A stretch of 39,404 nucleotides of DNA from Chloroflexota bacterium (GTDB lineage: Bacteria > Chloroflexota > Limnocylindria > P2-11E), in contig SHYN01000003.1 in the NCBI GenBank assembly GCA_009692785.1, positions 1 to 39,404 on the forward strand, read 5' to 3'. Every line of letters starts with the position of its first letter. Within the stretch, counting starts at the first letter, position 1. The notes below the pieces were generated by a model. That model made no database searches. It was given only the letters and a program-made list of their open reading frames with translations, and was not told the origin of the DNA. The position numbers were made by a program, and so were the translations under genes. Below, in pieces: positions 9,267 to 17,645 of the stretch.

Positions 9267-9665
9267 CTAGCCGAACCAGCGTGCGCGCCGGCTGGATGCG
9301 AAGAGGACCTTCTCCGCGGCGATGAGGGCGGTCGGTGGGGTGAAGGCGCCGATCGGGTGTCCAGGCATGGAGAAGAAGTCGACATCGACGCGCGCCACCT
9401 CGTGCCGGCCGAACTCGATGTAGCACGAGCCGGTGCCGTCGTAGCCGGCCGGCACATCCGCGCCGCGGATCCGCGCGATCAGCTGATCGGCCACGACGCG
9501 CGCCGCGCCCTCGGCGAACACGCCGGCCTTGGCCGTGCCGACGCTCGTGACGTCACCGACCGCGTAGACGAACACGAAGGCTTCCGCACGATCGATGAGC
9601 GTGACCTCGACCTCGGCGCCGAGCGCCTCAGTGAGACGGGTCGAGAACTCAGGCCGCCGGAGTGC
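9267..9665 (-). pseudogene. Remnant of an FAD/NAD(P)-dependent (sulfide:quinone oxidoreductase-like) oxidoreductase; nucleotide-binding N-terminus and core missing
   Basis: LTEALGAEVEVTLIDRAEAFVF joined directly to VYAVGDVTSVGTAKAGVFAEGAARVVADQLIARI...YDGTGSCYIEFG...RRARWFG; no GxGxxG segment. Confidence 0.7.
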
Positions 9666-10218
9666 AGCCACGAGACGTGGCTCGAATCGATACCGCCTTC
9701 GAGCGCTTGCAGCCAGTTGCTCTCCTGCCAGCGCTTGGAGCTGTACGTCTGCTCCGAGGGAACCTCCACGAACTCAAATGCCGGCAAGGCGGGCCGCTTG
9801 GCCGGATCGCCCAGATAGGCCCAAAGGATGTCACCCACCTTGACCAACGAGTACGAGGCGAGCTTCACCTTCGACCTGAAGTTGCTGTTCTCGGGCTCGG
9901 AGGGCACTTCGACGCATTGGCCCGTGACGTCGTACTTCCATCCGTGGTAGGCGCAGCGCAGTCCCGACTCCTCGTTCCGACCGAACCAGAGCGACACCCC
10001 TCGGTGCGCGCAGAACTCATCGATCAGACCGTATCGGCCTCTGCTGTCACGGAAGGCGATCAGACGCTCCGAGAGGACCTTCACCCGGACCGGGGGCAGT
10101 CGTCCTCCGGCAGCTCTTCCGCGAGCAGAGCGGGAATCCAATACTGCCGGAACAGGTCACCCGTCCGAGTTCTGGGGCCGGTCTGGGTGAGCAACTCGTT
10201 GACGTCCTGCTTGAGCAC
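9655..10218 (-). pseudogene. Rieske [2Fe-2S] ring-hydroxylating oxygenase alpha subunit, frameshifted and C-terminally truncated
   Basis: N-terminus from GTG 10218: VLKQDVNELLTQTGPRTRTGDLFRQYWIPALLAEELPEDDCPRSG*. Continues after a -1 shift at a C5 run: PPVRVKVLSERLIAFRDSRGRYGLIDEFCAHRGVSLWFGRNEESGLRCAYHGWKYDVTG...GGIDSSHVSWLHSG, then lost. Confidence 0.82.
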
Positions 10219-10290
10219 AATGCGGACCTCCTCGTTCGACGAAGGGGCTGGCCGGACTGTCTGAACGGCCCAACGGACTGAGCCGAACAG

Positions 10291-12495
10291 TCAGTGGCCG
10301 TCGCGTGACACCGTGTAGACGTCGTGCACTGACTCGAGCTTTGCGAGGACCCGCGAGAGTTGGTCGACGCTCGTCACGAGCAGGGTCGCGTTAACGGTGG
10401 CGCTCTTGTCGGGATTGCCCGTGGCGGAGAGACTCGCGATCTGCACGGCGCTCTCGCTCATCACCCCGGCGACATCGCGGAGGAGCCCGGGACGGTCCCA
10501 GCCGTGGATCCTGATCGCGACGGGGTAGGTCCGCGTTGTACCACCCTGCTCCCACTCGACCTCGACCATCCGCTCCGGCTCGGGGCTCGTCCGGACGTTG
10601 ACGCAATCGGCGCGGTGCACGGTCACGCCGCGACCACGGGTGATGTAGCCGATGATCGTGTTGCCGGGCACCGGCTCGCAGCAGACGCCGATCCGCACCA
10701 GCAGGTCGTTCACACCCTTCACGCGCACGCCGCTCCGTGAGGTGGGCGGTGGTGCCGGGGGCGCCTGCTCGGGGATGGCGAACTTCGTATCGTCGACGAT
10801 CCCGAGCCGCCGGATGACCTGCGGCGGCGAGATCGCCCCATAGCCGAGCGAGGCGAAGAACGTGTCAAGGTCGGGCAGGTTGAGGGCAAGCGCGACCCGG
10901 CGCAGATCCTCGTCGGCGACCTCGGGGAGCGAGCGCTGCGCTATCTTCCGCAGCTCGCGGTCAAGAAGCTCCTTGCCATGCACGATGTTCTCGTCCCGCT
11001 CCTGCCGTTTGAACCACTGACGGATCTTCTCTCGGGCGCCGGCGGTGCGGACCAGGCCGAGCCAGTCGCGCGACGGTCCGCGTGCGGCCCGGCTCGTGAC
11101 GATCTCGACCACATCCCCGGACTGGAGCTTGTGGTCGAGCGGCGCGATCTGGCCGTTCACCTTCGCGCCGATACAGCGGTGACCGATATCGGTGTGGATG
11201 CGGTAGGCGAAGTCCACCGGCGTGGAACCCGCCGGGAGGTCCTTCACAAGACCCTTGGGCGTGAAGACGAAGACCTGGTCATGGAACACATCGACCTTGA
11301 GCGACTCGACGAACTCCTGGGCGTCGGCAACGTCGTGCTGCCACTCCATGAGCTGGCGCACCCAGGCGAGCTTCGACTCGTACCGGGGGTCGCCCTTGCC
11401 GCCCTCCTTGTAGCGCCAGTGCGCCGCCACCCCGTACTCCGCAAGCGTGTGCATCTCGTGGGTGCGGAGCTGGATCTCGAGCGGCTGACCGTCGGGTCCG
11501 ACGACGGCGGTGTGGAGCGACTGGTAGAGGTTCGACTTGGGGACCGCGATGTAATCGTCGAACTGGCCGGGGATCGGCGGCCAGAGCGTGTGCACGACAC
11601 CGAGCGCCGCATAGCACGAGGGCACATCGCTCACCACGACCCGCACCGCCAGGCTGTCGTAGATCTGCTCGAACGCGACCCCCTTGCGGCGCATCTTTCC
11701 GGCGATCGACCAGAGATGCTTCGCCCGCCCGGAGAGCTCCGCGCCGATCCCGGCCTTATCGAGCTCGAGCGCGAGGGTCGTCATCGCGCTGTCGATGTAC
11801 CGCTCGCGCACCTGCCGGCGCGCGTCGAGCTGTGCCGCGAGGTCGTGGTAGCTCTCCGGCTCCAGGACCTTGAAGGCGAGATCCTCGAGCTCCCACTTGA
11901 TCTGCCAGATCCCGAGCCGATGCGCGAGCGGCGCGTAGATCTCCATCGTTTGCTTCGCGATCCACACCTGCTTCTCGGCCGGCAGCGCCGCGAGGGTCCG
12001 CATGTTGTGGAGCCGGTCGCAGAGCTTGATGACCACGACCCGCAGGTCGTCTGCCATCGCGAGGAACATCTTCCGGATGTTCTCGGCCTGGTGCTCGTCG
12101 CTCGTCTTGCCCTGGAACTTGCCGAGCTTGGTGACCCCCTCGACCAGCCGCGCGATCTCCTCGCCAAAGGCGACGCGGATGTCCTCGCTTGAGCTCTTCG
12201 TGTCCTCAGGCACGTCGTGGAGCAGCGCGGCCGCGACCGTGGCGGGATCGGTGCCCAGCTCTGCGATGAGCAACGCCACCGCCGCGGGATGCTCGACGTA
12301 CGGTCCCCCAGAGGCTCTGAGCTGACCGGCGTGTGCCTCCGTCGCAAAGGCGTGCGCACGCCGCACGAGCTCCACGTCCGCCTCGGGGTCATGGCGGAGC
12401 ACCTCCGCGACCACCTCCTCGATCGCGACGCCGGTATCGCGATGCGGCCGCAGCCGGTCGGTAAGCCCGGCGATCCTCGCGCGCCGCGGGCTCAC
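10291..12495 (-). CDS. rel: Bifunctional (p)ppGpp synthetase/hydrolase (Rel/SpoT)
   Basis: HD domain (YVEHPAAVALLIAELG, ALLHDVPEDT), synthetase domain, TGS (VFTPKGLVKDLPAGSTPVDFAYRIHTDIGHRCIGAKVNG), C-terminal ACT. Confidence 0.96.
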   Translation of the reverse strand: MSPRRARIAGLTDRLRPHRDTGVAIEEVVAEVLRHDPEADVELVRRAHAFATEAHAGQLRASGGPYVEHPAAVALLIAELGTDPATVAAALLHDVPEDTKSSSEDIRVAFGEEIARLVEGVTKLGKFQGKTSDEHQAENIRKMFLAMADDLRVVVIKLCDRLHNMRTLAALPAEKQVWIAKQTMEIYAPLAHRLGIWQIKWELEDLAFKVLEPESYHDLAAQLDARRQVRERYIDSAMTTLALELDKAGIGAELSGRAKHLWSIAGKMRRKGVAFEQIYDSLAVRVVVSDVPSCYAALGVVHTLWPPIPGQFDDYIAVPKSNLYQSLHTAVVGPDGQPLEIQLRTHEMHTLAEYGVAAHWRYKEGGKGDPRYESKLAWVRQLMEWQHDVADAQEFVESLKVDVFHDQVFVFTPKGLVKDLPAGSTPVDFAYRIHTDIGHRCIGAKVNGQIAPLDHKLQSGDVVEIVTSRAARGPSRDWLGLVRTAGAREKIRQWFKRQERDENIVHGKELLDRELRKIAQRSLPEVADEDLRRVALALNLPDLDTFFASLGYGAISPPQVIRRLGIVDDTKFAIPEQAPPAPPPTSRSGVRVKGVNDLLVRIGVCCEPVPGNTIIGYITRGRGVTVHRADCVNVRTSPEPERMVEVEWEQGGTTRTYPVAIRIHGWDRPGLLRDVAGVMSESAVQIASLSATGNPDKSATVNATLLVTSVDQLSRVLAKLESVHDVYTVSRDGH

Positions 12496-14186
12496 GCCGG
12501 GACCATCGCGGCGGCGCTGCCGACGGCGCCGAAATCCTGGAGCTCGAGCTCCACCATGCCGCGGATCCCGTTCCCCACCGTCACCACGGCGTCGACGCGG
12601 CCCTCGCCCTCCATCGCCTCCGCCCGATCGCCGCGGCGAAAGGCCATCGCATCAAAGGTGAACCGGCCGACGGTGAGCTTGCAGCGGAGGTGGTCGAGGT
12701 CCGCACCGACCTGGCGGATCCCGTGGACGCGGACGTCGCGCAGGAGCAGGCGCGGCCTCGGATTCCCCGCCCCGCACGGCTCGAGGGCCGCGAGCTCGAG
12801 CGCGAGGCGGGCGGACAGCGTGTCCGCCCCGATCTCGGCGTCGACGACGAGCGTCGGCACCGGACGCACGCCGCCGAGCCGCTGGGCGACAAACGCATCG
12901 AGGCGGGCCGTCAGCTCGGGGATGCGCGAAGCGACCACCGAGAAGCCCGCCGCCATCGCGTGCCCGCCGTGGCGTACGAGCAGATCGTCGCAGGCATCGA
13001 GCGCCTCCGCGATGTGGACCCCCGCGATCGAGCGGCAGGAACCCTTCCCCTGGTCGCCATCGAGCGCGATGACGGCCGCGGGCCGCCCGTGATCCTCGAC
13101 CAGGCGTGACGCGGCGAGCCCGACGATCCCAGCAGGCCAGCCGGCGTCAGCGACCACCGTCGCCCAGGCCTCGGGCCGGAGCAGCGCCTGCGCTCGCGCA
13201 CCCGCGACGACCCCGCGCGTCAGCACCTGACGCTCCACGTTCCGCTGCTCAAGCCGGTCGGCGAGGCCCTTCGCCTCCCCGGTGTCCTCGGTCAGGAGAA
13301 GCCGGAGCGCCTCCTCCGCGTCGGTGATCCTGCCCGCGGCATTGAGCCTCGGCCCCAGGCCGAACGCGATGTCCGACGCGGTGACTCGCCCAAGCTTCAG
13401 GCCGGCGCGGTCCACAAGGGCGCGGACGCCGGTGAGCGGCGCGCGGTTGAGCGCCTCGAGGCCGGCGCGTGTGATCACGCGATTGGCGCCGACCAGCGGC
13501 ACAACGTCGGCGACGGTCGCGAGCGCCGCCAGCTGCACGAGGGCGTCCTCGTGCACCGCGAAGGCGACGTCGCCGAGCAGCTCACGCGCGAGGACGAGGG
13601 CGACCCCGGACCCCGAGAGGTCCTTATCACGGGAGGGATCTCCCGGCCGCCGCGGGTTCACCACCGCGAAGGCTTCGGGCAGCTTTTCGGGCGGATGGTG
13701 ATGGTCGGTGATGATGAGGTCCACGCCAAGCCGGCGCGCGATGGCCGCCTCACCGACCGCTGTCACGCCGCAGTCGACGGAAATGACGACCGTCGCCCCG
13801 TCGGCGGCGAGCTTCTCGAGCGCGTCGCCGTTCAGCCCATAGCCCTCCTCGTACCGATTGGGGATATACGCCGCGACGACGGTGCCAAGTGCGCGAAAGG
13901 CCCGCACGAGGATCGCGGTGCCGGCGATGCCGTCCACGTCGTAGTCGCCATAGACCACGATGCGCTCGCCGGCGGCGAGCGCGCGCCGAAGGCGGGTCAC
14001 GGCAAGCGCCAGATCCAGCATCGGCGGCCCACCCCGCGTGGGTCCGCCGGTCAGGAACGCCGCCATCGCGGCGGCGGGAATGCCCCGCGCGCCGAGGATC
14101 CTCGCGATCAGGTCCGGAATACCATCGGGCGCGTCCAAGCTCGCGACCTGCGGCAGGATCCAGCGACGGTGAGGAGCGAGCGGCAT
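12492..14186 (-). CDS. recJ: Single-stranded-DNA-specific exonuclease RecJ
   Basis: VVYGDYDVDGIAGTAIL, VISVDCGVTAV, IITDHHHPPEKLP, GLGPRLNAAGRI, RHGGHAMAAGFSV; 4-nt overlap with rel. Confidence 0.95.
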   Translation of the reverse strand: MPLAPHRRWILPQVASLDAPDGIPDLIARILGARGIPAAAMAAFLTGGPTRGGPPMLDLALAVTRLRRALAAGERIVVYGDYDVDGIAGTAILVRAFRALGTVVAAYIPNRYEEGYGLNGDALEKLAADGATVVISVDCGVTAVGEAAIARRLGVDLIITDHHHPPEKLPEAFAVVNPRRPGDPSRDKDLSGSGVALVLARELLGDVAFAVHEDALVQLAALATVADVVPLVGANRVITRAGLEALNRAPLTGVRALVDRAGLKLGRVTASDIAFGLGPRLNAAGRITDAEEALRLLLTEDTGEAKGLADRLEQRNVERQVLTRGVVAGARAQALLRPEAWATVVADAGWPAGIVGLAASRLVEDHGRPAAVIALDGDQGKGSCRSIAGVHIAEALDACDDLLVRHGGHAMAAGFSVVASRIPELTARLDAFVAQRLGGVRPVPTLVVDAEIGADTLSARLALELAALEPCGAGNPRPRLLLRDVRVHGIRQVGADLDHLRCKLTVGRFTFDAMAFRRGDRAEAMEGEGRVDAVVTVGNGIRGMVELELQDFGAVGSAAAMVPA

Positions 14187-15547
14187 TGACCTTTAAGTAT
14201 CTCGCATGCGTGCTCGCCGTCAGCGTGGTCGTCGCGTGCACCACACCGACCACCGTTGCGCCGCCGTCTCCTGGGGCTTCCGCGACCCCCTCGGCGACCC
14301 CTGCTTCAACGACACCGTCCTCGACCGCGTCACCACCCTCCGGCATGGAGCGAGTGGTGACCGCGACCGTTGGCGCAAAACGGAAGTGGTATCTGGTGCC
14401 CGACGGGCTGCAGACCACGGATGGGCTGAGCTTCACGGCGGCCGTCATCGGGGCGCAGTTCGACGGCGACGCGACCGCGGGAACACCCTTCGCGCGCCTC
14501 CGCGCGACCGGCCGCGAGTATCCGCTCATCGGACCCACGACCGGGCCGACATTCTTTCAAGCCGCGATCCCTCTCGCAGGTCTCGCACCAGGGCGCCAGG
14601 TCGTCGACATCCTCGAGCGCCTGACCGGCGGACGCGAGGCGGTCGTCGGAACGGCCGAGTTCGTGCTGTCCGCGCCGGAGTACGTGGTCTGGACGCTTGA
14701 CTTCGAGGGAGACGAGTCGGACGATCCCGAATTGGCGAACACCGCCGCGATCGCGGACGGCCTGCAGATCCCCATGGTCGTGATGTGGAACCCGCGCGTC
14801 TGGAACACGACCGAGGTGCGTCCGGCGCGCGCCGAAGCGATGCTCGCGTGGACGAAGGCGCGCGTGGCGAAGGGCGACGAGGTCGCGCTCCACCTCCACG
14901 GCTGGCTCGACTGGATCGCGGCCACCGGTGTCACGCCGCGAACGACGCCGAGCTGGGCCGGTCGTCGTGACGGCTACGACGTGCCGCTCTCCGCCTATCC
15001 CGAGAGCGAGACGAAGACGCTCCTTGACGCGGCGCTCCGGCAGATGGCCGAGCACGGCCTGCCCCGACCAACCTCGTTCCGGGCCGGAGGCCAGTTCGCG
15101 AGCGCGCCGAATCTCAAGGCGGTCGCGGCCGCGGGTTTCACCGTGGACTGCACCGCCGTCCCTGCAGGCACCTTGGGCTCGCTGCGCCTCCCCTGGACGT
15201 TACCGCGCGACGCTCAGCCGTACCGCCCCGCGGCCGACGACCCGAGCACGCCGGGCGACCTCCCACTCCTTGAATCACCGACGATCGGCGGCAACACCTA
15301 CGCGCACACGGCGGAGAGCATCCAGTCGATCGTCCGCGCGGACCTCGCGATGCTCACGCCCGCCGGCGAATTCGCGAAGGAGCGCCGCACGCTCAACGTC
15401 GTGAGCCACCCGGGCACGATCGTCCCCGCCGAACGCGCTGCGATCGAATCGCTCTTCCGCGCCTTCGAGCCGCTCCGCTTCGACCACGATGCGGGACCGC
15501 TGCGCTTCGTCACCCTGCAGCAACTCGCCCGGGCCTACGCCCGGTAG
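14186..15547 (+). CDS. Putative lipoprotein with polysaccharide deacetylase (NodB-like) domain
   Basis: LTFKYLACVLAVSVVVAC lipobox-like leader from TTG 14186 with upstream GAGGAG; LDFEGDESD, VALHLHGWLDW, SFRAGGQFASAPNLKAVAAAGFTVDCTA, SHPGTI. Confidence 0.65.
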   Translation: MTFKYLACVLAVSVVVACTTPTTVAPPSPGASATPSATPASTTPSSTASPPSGMERVVTATVGAKRKWYLVPDGLQTTDGLSFTAAVIGAQFDGDATAGTPFARLRATGREYPLIGPTTGPTFFQAAIPLAGLAPGRQVVDILERLTGGREAVVGTAEFVLSAPEYVVWTLDFEGDESDDPELANTAAIADGLQIPMVVMWNPRVWNTTEVRPARAEAMLAWTKARVAKGDEVALHLHGWLDWIAATGVTPRTTPSWAGRRDGYDVPLSAYPESETKTLLDAALRQMAEHGLPRPTSFRAGGQFASAPNLKAVAAAGFTVDCTAVPAGTLGSLRLPWTLPRDAQPYRPAADDPSTPGDLPLLESPTIGGNTYAHTAESIQSIVRADLAMLTPAGEFAKERRTLNVVSHPGTIVPAERAAIESLFRAFEPLRFDHDAGPLRFVTLQQLARAYAR

Positions 15548-15570
15548 GGCCTGCGCCTGGTCTCGGTCCT

Positions 15571-15621
15571 GCGGCGGGTCGCTCGTTCGCCGCGTCCGGC
15601 GGCGGGCTGCTCGTTCGCCGC
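15571..15621. repeat. Two 23-bp near-identical hairpin-forming direct repeats in a convergent intergenic region
   Basis: GCGGCGGGTCGCTCGTTCGCCGC (15571-15593) and GCGGCGGGCTGCTCGTTCGCCGC (15599-15621); each has GCGGCG...CGCCGC arms. Confidence 0.75.
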
Positions 15622-15671
15622 AGCGCACGGCAGACGGGCACTGCCGCCCGCGGCTGCGCCAGCAACGATGC

Positions 15672-16715
15672 TCAGCCGGCGACGCGCATGACCTCGATCG
15701 CGCAGCCGAGGAGCCCCACCAGCTCGCCGATGACGAAGAGCGGACCACGCCCGCGGTCTCCGGCCACCACCTCCGCGTGCTGGATGAGGGCGGGCGCTGC
15801 GAGGCGGAAGGAGCCGGTGCGCGGCGCGTCGCGCGCGGCCTCCGCCTCCGCGATGGGCTCGTAATTGTCGTCGGGATCGTGGATCCAGAACACCGGAGGC
15901 GCCACTTCAGACCACCGCGAGCGTGGCGAGAGCGCGTCGAACAGGACACGGTCGGCCTGCGGTAGGGCGCGAAGCCGCGAGAGCGCCGCGTGATGGTCGG
16001 AGCCAAGGAGGGCACCCTCGAGGCCCGGCCGACCCGCGGGCGACACCGCCGCGAGCGCGGCAAGCGGAAGCCGCTCGCGGACCTCGGCGCTGGGCCGCCA
16101 GGGCACCACCGCGCCCGCCCGGGTCTGGGCACCGCTCGCGACGCTCGCGACATAGGTATCGAGGTCGAAGTAGGCACCGAGGACGATGAGCTCGTCCGCG
16201 GACCGAAGCGCTTGTCCGCGGGACGCGGCGGCGAGGAGCAGCCCGCCCCCGATCGACGAGCCAAAGGCGCCGGCATGCTCCCCTGCCGCCGCGCCCCGCA
16301 CCGCGGCAAAGGCCGAATCGAGCTGCCCGAGCGCAGCCTCCTCGAACCGCGCTTCCTTGAGGAACGGGAACTCCGGGAGCACCGCGAGGAACCCGGCCCG
16401 CGCGAGCGCGCGGCCGAACTGGCGGGTCAGCGCGTTGTCGTTCCCGGCCGGCGAGGCGCCGTTCACGATGAGGAGCGCGGGGTGCCGGTCACCCCAGCCG
16501 GGCTCCCAGGTCGTAACGCGCATGCTCACTCCATCGAACGAGCCCGTGCCCTCGCGCACCCGAGGCAGAGGCGAAACGAGGGATGCGAGATCCGTGCCGA
16601 CGAGGCCGCTGAACAGGTCGAGAAGGAGGACCGTCGCCCGTCCCGCCGGTCGGATGAGGGGACCCCAGAGGAGCACCAGAGCGAGGGCAGCGGCGAGCGC
16701 GAGACGGCGGCGCAC
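15672..16715 (-). CDS. Alpha/beta hydrolase with N-terminal membrane anchor
   Basis: N-terminal hydrophobic segment; ALLIVNGASPAGNDN, GAFGSSIGGGLLLAAA nucleophile elbow, FWIHDPDDNYEPI. Confidence 0.7.
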   Translation of the reverse strand: MRRRLALAAALALVLLWGPLIRPAGRATVLLLDLFSGLVGTDLASLVSPLPRVREGTGSFDGVSMRVTTWEPGWGDRHPALLIVNGASPAGNDNALTRQFGRALARAGFLAVLPEFPFLKEARFEEAALGQLDSAFAAVRGAAAGEHAGAFGSSIGGGLLLAAASRGQALRSADELIVLGAYFDLDTYVASVASGAQTRAGAVVPWRPSAEVRERLPLAALAAVSPAGRPGLEGALLGSDHHAALSRLRALPQADRVLFDALSPRSRWSEVAPPVFWIHDPDDNYEPIAEAEAARDAPRTGSFRLAAPALIQHAEVVAGDRGRGPLFVIGELVGLLGCAIEVMRVAG

Positions 16716-16724
16716 CGCTGGAGG

Positions 16725-17645
16725 CTAGACGGCCGCGCTCGCGGTGGAACGGTGACGGATGCGGTCCTCGGTCTCCTGCCAGAGCGAAACGATCTGACTC
16801 GCGTTGAAGATCGAGGAGTAGGTGCCCGAGACGATCCCGACGAGGAGCGCCAGGGCGAAATTGCGCATCGAGAATCCACCAAAGAGGTACAGCGCGAGGA
16901 GCGTCAGGACGACGGTCAGCGACGTGATCACCGACCGCGCCAGCGTCTGCATGATCGAGAAGTTGATGACCGCATTGAGCGCTTCGCCGGGATTGAGCCG
17001 GAGGTTCTCGCGGATCCGGTCAAAGACGACGATCGTGTCGTGGACCGAGAAGCCGATGATCGTGAGCACCGCCGTCACAAAGAGACTGTCCACCTCGACG
17101 TTGAAGAAGTATCCCAGGAAGGCGAACAGGCCCAGAACGACGAGCGCGTCGTGCAGCAGCGCGATGATCGCCGCGATCCCGTAGCGGAAGGCGCCCCAGC
17201 CGAACGACCGGAAGGCGAACGCGATGAGGAACACGATCATGATCGACGCGACCGTGATCGCACCGATCGCATTCTGGATGAGCTCGCCGCTGAAGGATGG
17301 GCTCACGACGGAGGTCGAGAGGTCCTTGAAGCGCGTTCCGTACTGTGACGTGATCGTGCGCTGGACCAGGCCGAGCTCCTCGGCCTGCATCTCACCCGTC
17401 CGGATCTGAAGACGACCGCCCTCAGCACCCTGGACCACAGCCTCCGGGTGCCCGAGCTTCGCGAACAGGTCCTTCATCTCGGCAACTTGCGGTGCCGTGT
17501 CGAACCGCGCGTCGAGGAGGCTCCCGCCGCGGAACTCGACCCCCAGCTTCAGGCCTCCCGCGAGGAGAAAGAACAATCCGGGAAGGATGAGCGCGCCCGA
17601 GATGAGGAAGTACCACTTCTTGCGCTCGACGATCTTGAACAGCAT
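16725..17645 (-). CDS. secF: Protein translocase subunit SecF
   Basis: GVEFRGGSLL, SVHDTIVVFDRIRENLR, LARSVITSLTVVLTLLALYLFGG; downstream of secD. Confidence 0.95.
   Translation of the reverse strand: MLFKIVERKKWYFLISGALILPGLFFLLAGGLKLGVEFRGGSLLDARFDTAPQVAEMKDLFAKLGHPEAVVQGAEGGRLQIRTGEMQAEELGLVQRTITSQYGTRFKDLSTSVVSPSFSGELIQNAIGAITVASIMIVFLIAFAFRSFGWGAFRYGIAAIIALLHDALVVLGLFAFLGYFFNVEVDSLFVTAVLTIIGFSVHDTIVVFDRIRENLRLNPGEALNAVINFSIMQTLARSVITSLTVVLTLLALYLFGGFSMRNFALALLVGIVSGTYSSIFNASQIVSLWQETEDRIRHRSTASAAV

Noticed and set aside
10978-12192. 404-aa plus-strand ORF antisense to rel
   Set aside because: Mirror ORF of the conserved Rel protein; no recognisable domain.
15990-17348. 452-aa plus-strand ORF opposite the alpha/beta hydrolase and secF
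   Set aside because: Arg/Glu/Asp/His-rich shadow ORF antisense to well-supported genes; high-GC codon bias creates such open frames.
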